From a gamma proteobacterium SS-5 (GTDB lineage Bacteria > Pseudomonadota > Gammaproteobacteria > Chromatiales > Chromatiaceae): a DNA stretch of 64,000 bases. Under the pieces are notes generated by a model that was given only the letters and a program-made list of their open reading frames with translations, searched no databases and was not told the origin of the DNA. Of this stretch, positions 1-8,198 are shown one piece after another. Every line of letters starts with the position of its first letter. Positions within the stretch are counted from its first letter, which is position 1. The translations under genes and the position numbers were made by a program. The DNA is taken from NCBI GenBank assembly GCA_009497875.2, contig CP032508.2, forward strand, positions 1,116,001-1,180,000. Direction: 5' to 3'.

Positions 1-1672
1 TGCTGCGGCTGATCTCCCGCCGCGCCAGCTGCATGAAATGGTGCCGGTTGAGCAGGCCGGTGAGATCGTCCTGACGGGCCTGGTCGGCCAGTTCCTCTTC
101 CCGCTGCTTGCGCTCATCTATGTCCACCGAGGTGCCGATCAGGCGCAGGGGGCGGCCCTGCTCGTCCCAATCCACCACCTTGCCCCGGCTCAGTAGCCAT
201 TTGTACTGGCCATCGGCGCAGCGAACCTGCTGCTCTACCTCATAGTATTCGCTGAGGCCGTCCCGAATCCGCTGCAGGGCCTCCAGGCTGCGGTGCAGGG
301 ATTCCGGGTGCAGCACAACATCCAGCCCCAGCCGGGGCCAGTGCTCGGGGTTCGGGCCGTTCGTTTGGTCACGACTGGCGGCATCGGAGTTCATGCACAG
401 GATGCGAAAGCTCCCCGGCGAGACCCGGTTGATGCCGGTCTCCAGGTCATATTCCCAGATGCCATCGCCAGCCCCCTCCAAGGCGAAGCGCAGGCGTTGC
501 TCGCTGATGCGCAGGGCGCGCTCGGAGCGGTGTTTTTCGATGGCGATGCTGGCCAGGGCCGCGTTCTGCTCGATCAGCTGTATATCCTCGGGGCTGGGGC
601 TCTGCGGCGTGGCGTGGTAGATGGCGAAGGTGCCCAGCAGCCGCTCCCCCGCGCCGAGGATGGGTTGGGACCAGCAGGCGGCAAGGCCCGCCTGGCGGGT
701 CAGGTGGCGGAATGCGCTCCAATAGGGGTGGCGCTCTATGTCCTCCACAATCACACGCTTCTTGCGGTAGGCGGCGGTGCCGCAGGAGCCCACCCCTGGG
801 CCTATGGGCGAGCCCGAGACCGCCTGCCGGTAGAACTCGGGCAGGCTGGGTGAGGCGGCATCCAGCAGGCGTTCGCCCGCCTCGTCCACTAGCAGGATGC
901 TGCATTTCATGTCCGGATTGAGCTGTTCAACCGCCAGCACCATGGCACGCAGGATCTGCGCCAGCGGGGTGCCCTTGATGATCAGCTCCAGGATCTGGCT
1001 GCGGCTGGTCTTGCGCTGTTGCGACCGGCGCTCCTGACTGATGTCCTGGATGGTGCCGAACATGCCGCTGATGTGGCCCTGGGCATCCCGCTGCAACTGG
1101 CCACGGCCATGCACCCAGCAGGGCGCGCCATCGGCCTGGCGGCGGATCAGGTATTGGCGGTCAAAGCCTATGCCCTCGTTGAGTACCTGCTGCAGATAGG
1201 CCTGCATCCGTGGCCGCTGTTCTTCGTCAATCAGGCTCAGCCAGCCGTCCACATCACGCGGGTAGTCCGGGCCAATGCCGAAGATGCGGTCCATGTTCTC
1301 ACTACTGCCCCAGCGGCCGCTGGCCAGGTCCAGCCGGTAATGGCCCAGGTGGGCGATCCGCTCGGCCTCGGTCAGGGCGGCATGGCTGAGGTTCAGCTGC
1401 GTCATGTCCTGCTCACGCCGCCGCCAGGCGCGATCGATGGAGCGACCAAGGGTCAGGCAGGCGAGGATGAAGGTCAGGTCCAGACCGGCAATCAGGTAGG
1501 CCTTGTGCTGCCAGCTATCCCCGATCAGCCCGGTCTCGCCCTCGCTGGCGGGCGGCAGCAGCAGGATGGACAGCAGGATGACGCTGAGCATGGCCAGGCC
1601 AATACCGGCCAACAGGCCCAGGCGGGCCCAGGTCTGGGGGGCTTTGGCAGGTTCGATGTCGTGCGACTGCAT
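1..1672 (-). CDS. Membrane-anchored PAS-GAF-PAS diguanylate cyclase, C-terminus cut by window edge
   Basis: Sensor protein that probably makes cyclic di-GMP; 557 codons are visible. Two hydrophobic helices lie near residues 12-35 and 50-72. A PAS domain follows with its PAC end ([12 protein letters not shown]), then a GAF domain of the [17 protein letters not shown] type near residues 240-385, a second PAS ending in VDIDERK, and the opening of a GGDEF domain ([15 protein letters not shown]). The GGDEF signature lies beyond the window edge, so catalytic competence cannot be judged. The start was taken at the ATG just before the first membrane helix. A second, divergent GGDEF gene begins 240 bp away, so both may respond to the same signal. 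Domain order is read from sequence; the ligand is unknown. Confidence 0.85.
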   Translation of the reverse strand, partial: MQSHDIEPAKAPQTWARLGLLAGIGLAMLSVILLSILLLPPASEGETGLIGDSWQHKAYLIAGLDLTFILACLTLGRSIDRAWRRREQDMTQLNLSHAALTEAERIAHLGHYRLDLASGRWGSSENMDRIFGIGPDYPRDVDGWLSLIDEEQRPRMQAYLQQVLNEGIGFDRQYLIRRQADGAPCWVHGRGQLQRDAQGHISGMFGTIQDISQERRSQQRKTSRSQILELIIKGTPLAQILRAMVLAVEQLNPDMKCSILLVDEAGERLLDAASPSLPEFYRQAVSGSPIGPGVGSCGTAAYRKKRVIVEDIERHPYWSAFRHLTRQAGLAACWSQPILGAGERLLGTFAIYHATPQSPSPEDIQLIEQNAALASIAIEKHRSERALRISEQRLRFALEGAGDGIWEYDLETGINRVSPGSFRILCMNSDAASRDQTNGPNPEHWPRLGLDVVLHPESLHRSLEALQRIRDGLSEYYEVEQQVRCADGQYKWLLSRGKVVDWDEQGRPLRLIGTSVDIDERKQREEELADQARQDDLTGLLNRHHFMQLARREISRS

Positions 1673-1912
1673 AAAAAGGCCTTGGTCTGTCCGGCAGGGT
1701 CAGGGTCGCCTGATCCGTGCCTGGGCCTGAGCCTGGGTCTTTGCCCTGCTTCAGTCCGTCGGTTATCGGCCTCCTCCAAGGAAAGTCTAGTCCAGATCAG
1801 GCCCTGTTGCCGGATTCTGCCGATTTTTCCGGGCCATTGGGGTATGATCTTGACTTCAAAAACCGCGCCACCATGGACGCCGATTTCCGTCTTCTGTTCG
1901 GGGGAAAGAATA

Positions 1913-2878
1913 ATGATCATCGACAGCGTCAAGCGAGCCTTCGAGGTCGCCGCTGTATTCATGGCCCACAGGTCTTATCAGTCCCTGACCCATGCCATGA
2001 TTCAGTTCCTGGAGGAGTTTGAAGGGGTTGAGGACGTGGCCGCTTATGAGGTGTTCAATGGCGTGGGCCGTAACGGCAGCGCCATCCGCCGCTTTCCCCT
2101 CACCCTGGATGAAGACTTTCAGGACCGCAATACCGAGCTGTTGCAGCGTATTCTGGCCCAGAGCAATGGCGGGGTCAGTGCCAACGTGACGGAGGGCTGG
2201 GTCTGCCTGGATGTGATCAAGGAAGTCAAGCCGCGCCGCATGATTCTGCTCAGGGGAAGTCTGTCGGAAGAGAACAGATCCATCGTGGAGGGGATCTACG
2301 CCATCTATGCCAGCCAGGTGGCCCTGCTCGACTCCAAGGAGCGCGATGCCCTCACCGGCCTGGCCAATCGCCAGAGCATGGAGACCACCATCAACGACAT
2401 TATCGTCTTCTATCGCAACAAGGAGTCCCGCAAGGACAGGCGCTACTCCTGGCTGGCGCTGTTGGATATCGACTTCTTCAAACGGGTGAATGACGAATAC
2501 GGCCATCTGTATGGCGATGAGGTGCTGCTGCACTTTGCCGGCCTGATGGAGCACAGCTTCCGCCACACGGATTTTCTGTTCCGCTTCGGCGGCGAGGAGT
2601 TCGTGGTGATAGTCAACAACTGCGACGAGGCCCAGGTCAGCGCCATCCTGGAGCGCTTTCGCCAGCAGGTGGAGGCCTATGAATTCCCCTCGGTGCGCAT
2701 CACGGTGAGCATTGGCTATTGCATGATCGACCCCATAGCACCACCGACATTGCTCATCGAACGGGCCGACCAGGCCCTCTATCACGCCAAGGACAAGGGC
2801 CGCAACCAGGTGATCAACGCCGCGCAGTTAGAGATCAAAAGGGCCAGCGCCGCCCGGCAAGAGGTGGAGTTGTTCTGA
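1913..2878 (+). CDS. GGDEF diguanylate cyclase with I-site
   Basis: A 321-residue protein. The N-terminal 145 or so residues match no domain I can name; the rest is a GGDEF domain that would convert two GTP to cyclic di-GMP. It shows DALTGLANR at the domain start, the active-site loop RFGGEEF, and an RHTD motif five residues before GGEEF, which matches the product-inhibition I-site (RxxD). No membrane helix is visible, so it is likely cytoplasmic. An open frame extends far upstream, but the ATG at 1913 is preceded by a GGGGGAAAG ribosome-binding site and starts the conserved-looking protein, so it is preferred. It is divergent from the PAS-GAF-PAS-GGDEF gene. Confidence 0.9.
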   Translation: MIIDSVKRAFEVAAVFMAHRSYQSLTHAMIQFLEEFEGVEDVAAYEVFNGVGRNGSAIRRFPLTLDEDFQDRNTELLQRILAQSNGGVSANVTEGWVCLDVIKEVKPRRMILLRGSLSEENRSIVEGIYAIYASQVALLDSKERDALTGLANRQSMETTINDIIVFYRNKESRKDRRYSWLALLDIDFFKRVNDEYGHLYGDEVLLHFAGLMEHSFRHTDFLFRFGGEEFVVIVNNCDEAQVSAILERFRQQVEAYEFPSVRITVSIGYCMIDPIAPPTLLIERADQALYHAKDKGRNQVINAAQLEIKRASAARQEVELF

Positions 2879-2894
2879 AGCCGGGCAGCCTGTG

Positions 2895-4208
2895 TTACTG
2901 GGCCGGGGTGGGCTGATGCAATTGCCGTTTGATGGCGCGGTAGCGCCAGGCGGCCTGGGCCAGTTGATACCAGAGCAGCAGGGCGGAGGCCGCCAGCAGC
3001 AGGCCGCCAAGCCGGGTTGTGATTGGGCTTGACCAGAGCGCGGCGGCCACTAACAGCGACAGGGCCAGACCGTGCAGCAGCAGGTGCAGGCCGGGCAGGC
3101 GGCCACCGATAAAGCCGTGCATGCTGGGCAGGCGCACGTCCTTGCGCCTGAGTCTCACCTTGAGGGTCTGCAGGTGGTACCAGCTGAGAAAGGGCAGGAT
3201 CTTGAATAGGGTGCCGGTGGTGAAGGAGAGCCCGGCACCAACGATCAGCAGCACGCCCAGCAGCGGCGCAGGGCCTTGCGTGATCCAGCCCATCACCGCC
3301 AGCAACAGGCTGGCCTGACCCAGCCACCAGAAGCCCAGACTGGGGTCTTTGCGCGCCCGCTGGCGGCGCAGCAGGGCGATAAAGCCATCGATCATGGAGA
3401 AGGCAAACAGCAGGCCCAGCCCCAGGGCCAGCAGGCGGCCCAAGGGACCGGTCGGGTCGTGCAGCAGGGCCAGGCTGAACAGGACCAGCAGGGCGGCGAC
3501 CAGACCGGCCAGCAGCATCTTCTGCCAGCGCCGGCGGCTCGGGGCCAGGTAGAACATGGGGATCAGCTCGCCGCCGATAGCCAGTAACAATAGCCCCATC
3601 CAGCCGACCAGGCCCCAGCTCAGGTGCAGGTCGGTCCAGGCCTTGCCCAGATCCAGCCCCAGCCCCAGGTCCGCCCCCAGCCAGCCCTGGCGCTCGGCCA
3701 CCAGGCCCAGGCCCAGCAGCAGGGTGACGCCCAGGCACAGCACCGCCAGCACCAGCGGCAGGCGCAGGGGCGAGGCCAGCCCGGACCGGAGCAGGGCCTG
3801 CAATACCCGCAGGATAAACAGCAACAGCACGCCAGCGGCGAGCAGGGCACCGCTGAGCAGGGCAGCCTGGTCCAGGCGATACAGGCCATAGGCCAGCAGC
3901 AGCGCGCCCAGGCCCAGGCCCAGGGCCATCGGCAGGGCCAGGCGGGGGGAGATGCGGGCCGGTGCCCCGACCAGTACCGCCAGCAGTTGTAGCAGGGCAC
4001 CGCACATGATGGGGGTGAGAAAGCCGAGCAGCAGCAGGTGGGCCAGGGCCAGGGCGGCGGGGGTCCAGCGCGAGGTCAGGGCGGTATCGGCCTCCAGCAT
4101 CAGCAGCAGCCCGGCCAGCCCGGCCAGTGCCGGGGCGGTGAGGAAGAAGCTCAGGGGTACCGCCAGGGGCGGGGATTTGGCCAGGTCCAGGCCGGAGGTG
4201 TTGAGCAT
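2895..4208 (-). CDS. Polytopic membrane protein, NnrS-like / heme-copper-oxidase-like
   Basis: A 437-residue, extremely hydrophobic protein with about 12 predicted membrane helices. Histidines sit within helices (ALAHLLLLGFLTP, DLHLSWGLVGWMG), as in NnrS and other heme-copper-oxidase-like membrane proteins. NnrS family members are linked to nitric oxide metabolism. The assignment rests on this pattern and on context: the gene starts directly after the stop of a DUF2249 gene (TAA-ATG), which overlaps a hemerythrin gene, and the operon has an FNR/DNR-type box. The C-terminal RYRAIKRQLHQ tail is basic and probably cytoplasmic. The sequence is not close enough to classical NnrS for certainty; another permease-like family is possible. 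Confidence 0.5.
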   Translation of the reverse strand: MLNTSGLDLAKSPPLAVPLSFFLTAPALAGLAGLLLMLEADTALTSRWTPAALALAHLLLLGFLTPIMCGALLQLLAVLVGAPARISPRLALPMALGLGLGALLLAYGLYRLDQAALLSGALLAAGVLLLFILRVLQALLRSGLASPLRLPLVLAVLCLGVTLLLGLGLVAERQGWLGADLGLGLDLGKAWTDLHLSWGLVGWMGLLLLAIGGELIPMFYLAPSRRRWQKMLLAGLVAALLVLFSLALLHDPTGPLGRLLALGLGLLFAFSMIDGFIALLRRQRARKDPSLGFWWLGQASLLLAVMGWITQGPAPLLGVLLIVGAGLSFTTGTLFKILPFLSWYHLQTLKVRLRRKDVRLPSMHGFIGGRLPGLHLLLHGLALSLLVAAALWSSPITTRLGGLLLAASALLLWYQLAQAAWRYRAIKRQLHQPTPAQ

Positions 4209-4466
4209 TTAGCTATCCGTCCCGGCCGCGTCGGCCGGGGCTGGGCCCATGGCCTGGGGCCAGATGAGAATGTCGTATTGCTCCGGCCCCAGCTGCCGGG
4301 TGCGCCAGCTGTAGTCCAGGTCATGCAGCATGGGGTAGAGGGGCAGGGGTTCGCGCCGGTGGCGCACCCTGAGCCAGTCGCCCTGGGGCAGGTCCGCCAG
4401 CCGATCTAGGATCTGTTCCATCGGCTCGGGCGGTTGCAGGGCGCTGACATCAAGCCGCTGTTCCAT
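4209..4466 (-). CDS. DUF2249 domain protein
   Basis: An 85-residue DUF2249 protein. The start ATG (MEQRLDVSALQPPEPM) lies inside the last codons of the upstream hemerythrin gene, a 17-bp overlap that suggests translational coupling. An earlier in-frame ATG at 4520 would add 18 low-complexity residues and is not favoured. The typical features are the opening D-V-S/R-x-L-x-P-P-E-P, the GDWLRVRHRREPLPLYP strand-turn and the closing W-x-T/Y region (YDILIWPQ). DUF2249 proteins often accompany hemerythrins and denitrification or NO-response genes; no biochemical role is established. Confidence 0.8.
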   Translation of the reverse strand: MEQRLDVSALQPPEPMEQILDRLADLPQGDWLRVRHRREPLPLYPMLHDLDYSWRTRQLGPEQYDILIWPQAMGPAPADAAGTDS

Positions 4467-4905
4467 CCTGGCTGGGCTGTTGGCTGAATTGCTGAATAAG
4501 CTGCTCGGCCTGGTCGTCAAGCATGCGATCGGCCATCAGGTAGAGGATCTGCTCTTCCTTGGCGTTGTGCTGTTGCAGCATGATCATCAGGGTGTCGCAG
4601 TGGCCGGCAAAGGCGTTGCGGTCCTGCTGTTGTATGGCCTGCTGCAGGTCTTCGATCAGCTGGCGCATGTCGCTGTGCTCCATACGCATCACCTGGGTCG
4701 GCCCCTGGCTGTGGCCCATGGCCTGCTCCAGGGCCGGGAACAGGGCCTCTTCCTCTATCTGGAAGTGGTGCAGGGTGTCGCGGATGAAGGCATCGCTGGA
4801 CTGCCTTGCCTGGGTCCAGTCACCCCGTTCAACCGCCTGCTCAGCGGCGGCAAACAGGCGGTCGCAATGACCGTGCTGGTCTTTGAGAAAATCGGAAATG
4901 AGCAT
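4450..4905 (-). CDS. Hemerythrin HHE-domain protein
   Basis: A 151-residue four-helix protein with the HHE cation-binding pattern. It has D/H residues in LKDQHGHCDRL, HHFQIEEEALFPALE in helix two, MEHSDMRQL in helix three and QQHNAKEEQILYLMAD in helix four, giving the H, H-x3-E, H and H-x3-E ligands of a non-heme di-iron site. Such proteins bind O2 or NO or help repair iron-sulfur clusters (RIC/YtfE-like). This one lacks the N-terminal ScdA domain of YtfE. It is the first gene of a three-gene operon with DUF2249 and an NnrS-like protein, behind an FNR/DNR box, which supports a nitrosative-stress or low-oxygen role. Confidence 0.85.
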   Translation of the reverse strand: MLISDFLKDQHGHCDRLFAAAEQAVERGDWTQARQSSDAFIRDTLHHFQIEEEALFPALEQAMGHSQGPTQVMRMEHSDMRQLIEDLQQAIQQQDRNAFAGHCDTLMIMLQQHNAKEEQILYLMADRMLDDQAEQLIQQFSQQPSQDGTAA

Positions 4906-4978
4906 GGAGGGGCCTTGGTTATCAAATGGTTAGGAAGTGGTGCGATGCACTATTATGCGTCCCCCGATGGTGCTGACC

Positions 4979-4992
4979 TTGATCTAAGTCAG
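4979..4992 (-). promoter_or_regulatory. FNR/DNR-type operator upstream of the hemerythrin operon
   Basis: On the plus strand the site reads TTGAT-CTAA-GTCAG, nine of ten half-site positions matching the FNR/DNR consensus TTGAT-N4-GTCAA/ATCAA. It ends 73 bp before the hemerythrin start, a plausible place for an activator site near -41.5 of a leadered transcript. It also lies 15 bp past the stop of psd, which runs the same way, so the hemerythrin operon is the only sensible target. Confidence 0.55.
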
Positions 4993-5007
4993 AAGAACAG
5001 GGGTATC

Positions 5008-5874
5008 CTAGATCCGACAGCTCCCCAGGCCCTCGCCCATGCGCAGGGCCTGGCCTTGGTTCAGGTCATCGCGCCAGCTTAGGGCGTCCTCGGGCATGAG
5101 CAGGATCACCGTCGAGCCCAGGTTGAAGCGGCCCATCTCGGCACCGCGCTGGAGTTGGATCTGGGTCGCAGGCGTTGCATAGGGCCAGCGGCTGATGCGC
5201 AGATCGGCCGGGGCGACGGTGCCGGCCCAGACCGTATCCATGCAGCCGACAAAGATGGCGCCGACCAGGATCAGCGCCATGGGGCCGACCTCGGTGTTGA
5301 ACAGGCAGACCAGGCGCTCGTTGCGGCTGAACAGCCGGGGCAGGGTGCGGGCGGTGCGGGGGCTGACGCTGAACAGCCGACCGGGGATGTGGATCATCTC
5401 CTGCAACTGGCCGCTCAGGGGCATGTGTACGCGATGGTAGTCCCCTGGCGAGAGGTAGATGGTGGCGAACTGGCCGCCCCGAAAGCGCTCGGCCAGGTCC
5501 GCGTCGCCGCCGAGCAGTTCGGCCAGGGAGTAGTCCATGCCCTTGGCCTGGAACAGGCTGTCGCCCTGAATCGCGCCAAAGGCGCTGAGCTGGCCATCGG
5601 CGGGGCAGGCCAGCTGGCCCTCGGCGCAGATGGGCCGGGCATCCGGGCGCAGGGCGCGGGTGAAAAAGGCGTTGAAATCGACATAGTCCACCGGGTAGGG
5701 CGATTGCGCCTGGCCCATGTCCACCTGGAACAGGGGGATAAAGCGGCGGATCGCCCAGTCCTTGAAGGGTGCCCAGCGCCAGCGGCACAGCATCCATGCC
5801 AGGCGCGATAGCAGGTGATGGGGCAGCAGTTGCAGCAGCAGGACAAACAGGCGGTCAACCAGGGGGTGGTTCAT
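5008..5874 (-). CDS. psd: Phosphatidylserine decarboxylase proenzyme
   Basis: Converts phosphatidylserine to phosphatidylethanolamine at the inner membrane. The 288-residue length is usual for the bacterial type I enzyme. The self-cleavage motif LGST is at about residues 252-255; the serine becomes the pyruvoyl group, giving alpha and beta chains. Other conserved parts are FNAFFTRALRPDARP, CPADGQLS, YLSPGDYHRVHMPL and FNTEVGPMALILVGAIFVG. The start overlaps the stop of the upstream SCO-like gene by 4 bp (ATGA), so the two are co-transcribed. Confidence 0.95.
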   Translation of the reverse strand: MNHPLVDRLFVLLLQLLPHHLLSRLAWMLCRWRWAPFKDWAIRRFIPLFQVDMGQAQSPYPVDYVDFNAFFTRALRPDARPICAEGQLACPADGQLSAFGAIQGDSLFQAKGMDYSLAELLGGDADLAERFRGGQFATIYLSPGDYHRVHMPLSGQLQEMIHIPGRLFSVSPRTARTLPRLFSRNERLVCLFNTEVGPMALILVGAIFVGCMDTVWAGTVAPADLRISRWPYATPATQIQLQRGAEMGRFNLGSTVILLMPEDALSWRDDLNQGQALRMGEGLGSCRI

Positions 5875-6434
5875 GGCTCGAAATGCTCAAGGATGGATCG
5901 GAAGTCGCGGGCCATGGTAGCCCCTGAACCGATGCCGGTAAAGACGGCCTGCAGCCTGGCCTGGGGGTTGACCAGAAACAGCAGGTTCTGGCCCGGACCC
6001 AGCTGCCAGTGGCGGTAGAGGCGCTGGCGTTGCTCGGCATCCAGCTGCCGGGGCTGGATGAAGGGCGGCAGGGGCAGCTCGCATGGCTCTAGCAGCCAGA
6101 CGCGAAAGCGCCCTTGCAGCCTGGCCTCATCGGCCAGGCGGTTATGGGCGCTGATCAGGCGTTGCAGATCGGCCTCGCCCAGGGGGCCGCCCCAGAGCAG
6201 CAGCCAGTCGTCCACCGCCTGGGCAAAGGGCAGGGCCTGACCGTCCTGGCGCAGGGCAAAGCGCGGCAGGGGCTGGGCCGGGCTGAGCAGCAGGGCCTGG
6301 AGCTGGGGCAGGTCCGGGGCCTTGTAGCGGTTACCCAGCCAGTAGCTGAAGACAAAGAGCCCCACCGCGATGGCAAAGGCGGCCAGGCGGAAGGCCGGGC
6401 CTTTGGAGGGACGTGGGCGCTTGGTGGCTTGCAT
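5871..6434 (-). CDS. SCO-like / thioredoxin-fold membrane-anchored protein
   Basis: A 187-residue protein with one N-terminal membrane helix (about residues 17-35) and a periplasmic domain. The ending FTGIGSGATMARDFRSILE resembles the C-terminus of SCO1/SenC copper chaperones, and DDWLLLWGGPL sits where those proteins have the FGYTxCPxxC strand. The CxxxC copper site and the downstream histidine are absent, so if it is an SCO relative it has lost metal binding. It is coupled to psd by a 4-bp overlap. The family assignment is inferred from overall pattern only. Confidence 0.45.
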   Translation of the reverse strand: MQATKRPRPSKGPAFRLAAFAIAVGLFVFSYWLGNRYKAPDLPQLQALLLSPAQPLPRFALRQDGQALPFAQAVDDWLLLWGGPLGEADLQRLISAHNRLADEARLQGRFRVWLLEPCELPLPPFIQPRQLDAEQRQRLYRHWQLGPGQNLLFLVNPQARLQAVFTGIGSGATMARDFRSILEHFEP

Positions 6435-6523
6435 GACGGCGATTATCGCAGGCTAATGAAAACTTCATCTTTACGGGTTATCATCCCGTTCGTTCGGTTA
6501 TTCGTTCGATCACTTTAAACCTG

Positions 6524-6545
6524 AAAAGGGCATTTGGCCACGGAG
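6524..6545. repeat. Dispersed repeat, AAAGGGCATTT-GCCAC-GAG type (copy 1)
   Basis: A short unit reading AAAGGGCATTTGGCCACGGAG that recurs, slightly changed, at 25978-26001 upstream of argA. Downstream it is followed by a loose GCAGAG-like stretch and then the pntAA start region. Function is unknown; it is one of several short repeats in intergenic gaps here. Confidence 0.5.
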
Positions 6546-6686
6546 TTCTGGAGTAAGCAGAGTAAATTCAATGCCTTCCAGGTGAATGCCATTGATAATG
6601 CAGCATTTGGCTGAAAATACACTGCGCTTTCCCTGTCTTTAGTGGCTTAATTGTCGAATTTAGGTTCAAACAAGCATGGGCAGACA

Positions 6687-7781
6687 ATGAAGATAGCGGT
6701 CCCAAAAGAATCCAGGGCAGACGAGAGTCGAGTGGCGCTGACCCCGGAGATGGTAAAAAAACTGCGCGCCAAGGGCTTTGAGATCGGTCTGGAGCAGGAT
6801 GCTGGCCTGGCGGCCGGGTTCGATGATGCCGCTTACCAAGAGGCAGGGGCGCAGATCCTGAGCCCGGACGAGGCCTGGTCCGGCGAGCTGGTGATCAAGC
6901 TGCGCAAGCCCAGCCTGGAGGAGGCGGGTCGGCTGCGGGAGGGTGCCGTTCTCATCTGTCATCTGGAGCCCTGCACCCAGGACGAGGTGATCCGGGCCCT
7001 GCTGGCGAAGAACATCAAGGCCATCGCCATGGAGCGCATCCCGCGCATCTCCCGCGCCCAGTCCATGGACAGCCTCAGCTCCCAGAGCAACATCGCCGGC
7101 TATCGCGCCGTGATCGAGGCGGCGGCCCACTACGGTCGCTTCCTGCCCCTGATGATGACCTCCGCCGGTTCCGCCAAACCGGCCCGGCTGGTGGTGCTGG
7201 GCGCTGGGGTGGCGGGCCTGCAGGCCATAGCCACGGCGCGCCGCCTGGGTGCCGATGTGCATGCCTACGACGTGCGCCCGGAGACCCAGGAGCAGATCGA
7301 ATCCCTGGGTGCCAAGGCCATAGTCCTGGACCTGGGTGAGTCAGGCTCCGGCGAGGGCGGCTACGCCAAGGAGCTGTCCGCCGAGGCCAAGGCCAAGCAG
7401 CAGCAACTGCTGGCCGATGAGCTGGCCAAGGCCCATATCATCATCACCACAGCACTGATTCCCTGCCGCCCGGCACCGACCCTGATCACCGAAGAGGTGG
7501 TGCAGCGCATGCGTGCAGGCTCGGTCATCATCGATCTGGCCGCCGCCAACGGCGGCAACTGCCCGCTGACCGAGGCGGACAAGGTGGTGGTCAAGCACGG
7601 CGTCACCCTGGTGGGCCACACCAATTATCCGGCCATGGTGGCGGCCGATGCCAGCAACTTCTACGCCGGTAACATCAAGAACCTGCTGGAGATCATGGTG
7701 GAAAAGGGCGAAAACGGACTGCTGCTCAAGGACCTGGATCAGGACGAAATCACCAAGGCCGCGCAGCTGCGGGCCGAATGA
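6687..7781 (+). CDS. pntAA: NAD(P) transhydrogenase subunit alpha, part 1 (NAD-binding dI)
   Basis: The 364-residue soluble NAD(H)-binding domain of the membrane transhydrogenase, which uses the proton gradient to transfer hydride from NADH to NADP. It opens with MKIAVPKESRADESRVALTP and shows the dinucleotide-binding VVLGAGVAGLQAIATARRLG and the RIPRISRAQSMDSLSSQ loop. The alpha subunit is split here as in Rhodospirillum-type enzymes, with the membrane part in the next gene. A longer frame starts at a TTG at 6651 but adds residues not seen in the family; the ATG at 6687 is chosen. Confidence 0.95.
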   Translation: MKIAVPKESRADESRVALTPEMVKKLRAKGFEIGLEQDAGLAAGFDDAAYQEAGAQILSPDEAWSGELVIKLRKPSLEEAGRLREGAVLICHLEPCTQDEVIRALLAKNIKAIAMERIPRISRAQSMDSLSSQSNIAGYRAVIEAAAHYGRFLPLMMTSAGSAKPARLVVLGAGVAGLQAIATARRLGADVHAYDVRPETQEQIESLGAKAIVLDLGESGSGEGGYAKELSAEAKAKQQQLLADELAKAHIIITTALIPCRPAPTLITEEVVQRMRAGSVIIDLAAANGGNCPLTEADKVVVKHGVTLVGHTNYPAMVAADASNFYAGNIKNLLEIMVEKGENGLLLKDLDQDEITKAAQLRAE

Positions 7782-7789
7782 ACCCCTTG

Positions 7790-7879
7790 GGACGCAGAGA
7801 ACGCAGAGAAGCGCAAAGCACGCAGAGAATTAACTGAATGGCTCTGCGATCTCTGCGCTTCTTTGCGCCCTCTGCGTCC
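7790..7879. repeat. Inverted GCAGAG repeat between pntAA and pntAB
   Basis: Two 38-bp arms (7790-7827 and 7842-7879) built from GACGCAGAG / GCGCAAAG units form an imperfect inverted repeat with a 14-nt loop. The element fills the gap between two co-oriented operon genes, so it would be transcribed and could form a long hairpin that stabilises or attenuates the message. Related units occur at 27505, 29458 and 61501. Confidence 0.75.
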
Positions 7880-7901
7880 TTACTTCAACTGAGGAACTGA
7901 C

Positions 7902-8189
7902 ATGCCTGATTCACTGATTGCCCTGTACGTCTTCGTGCTGGCCTGTTTTATTGGCTACTACGTGGTCTGGGGGGTGACCCCGGCGCTGCATACCCCCCTG
8001 GTGGCCCTGACCAATGCCATCTCCGGCATTGTGCTGGTGGGGGCGCTGCTGGTCACCGGCCTGGAAGAGGTGGGCACCCTGGCCGAGATCATCGGCTTTT
8101 TCGCCGTGCTGCTGGCCTCGATCAACGTCTTTGGCGGTTTTCTGGTGACCAACCGGATGCTGTCCATGTTCAAGAAGAAAGCAAAATAA
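7902..8189 (+). CDS. pntAB: NAD(P) transhydrogenase subunit alpha, part 2 (membrane dII)
   Basis: A 95-residue membrane protein with three helices, matching the split C-terminal part of PntA. Diagnostic parts are [18 protein letters not shown], the [14 protein letters not shown] segment and the [20 protein letters not shown] ending. It forms the proton channel together with PntB, whose gene begins 10 bp downstream. Confidence 0.95.
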   Translation: MPDSLIALYVFVLACFIGYYVVWGVTPALHTPLVALTNAISGIVLVGALLVTGLEEVGTLAEIIGFFAVLLASINVFGGFLVTNRMLSMFKKKAK

Positions 8190-8198
8190 GGGGCTCCC

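Noticed and set aside
1019-1912. N-terminal extension of the GGDEF protein at 1913
   Set aside because: It overlaps the divergent PAS-GAF gene on the other strand, is Gln/Ala/Gly-rich without domain, and a good ribosome-binding site precedes the ATG at 1913.
5871-6434. Functional SCO copper chaperone
   Set aside because: No CxxxC motif or ligand histidine is present, so only an SCO-like fold is claimed.
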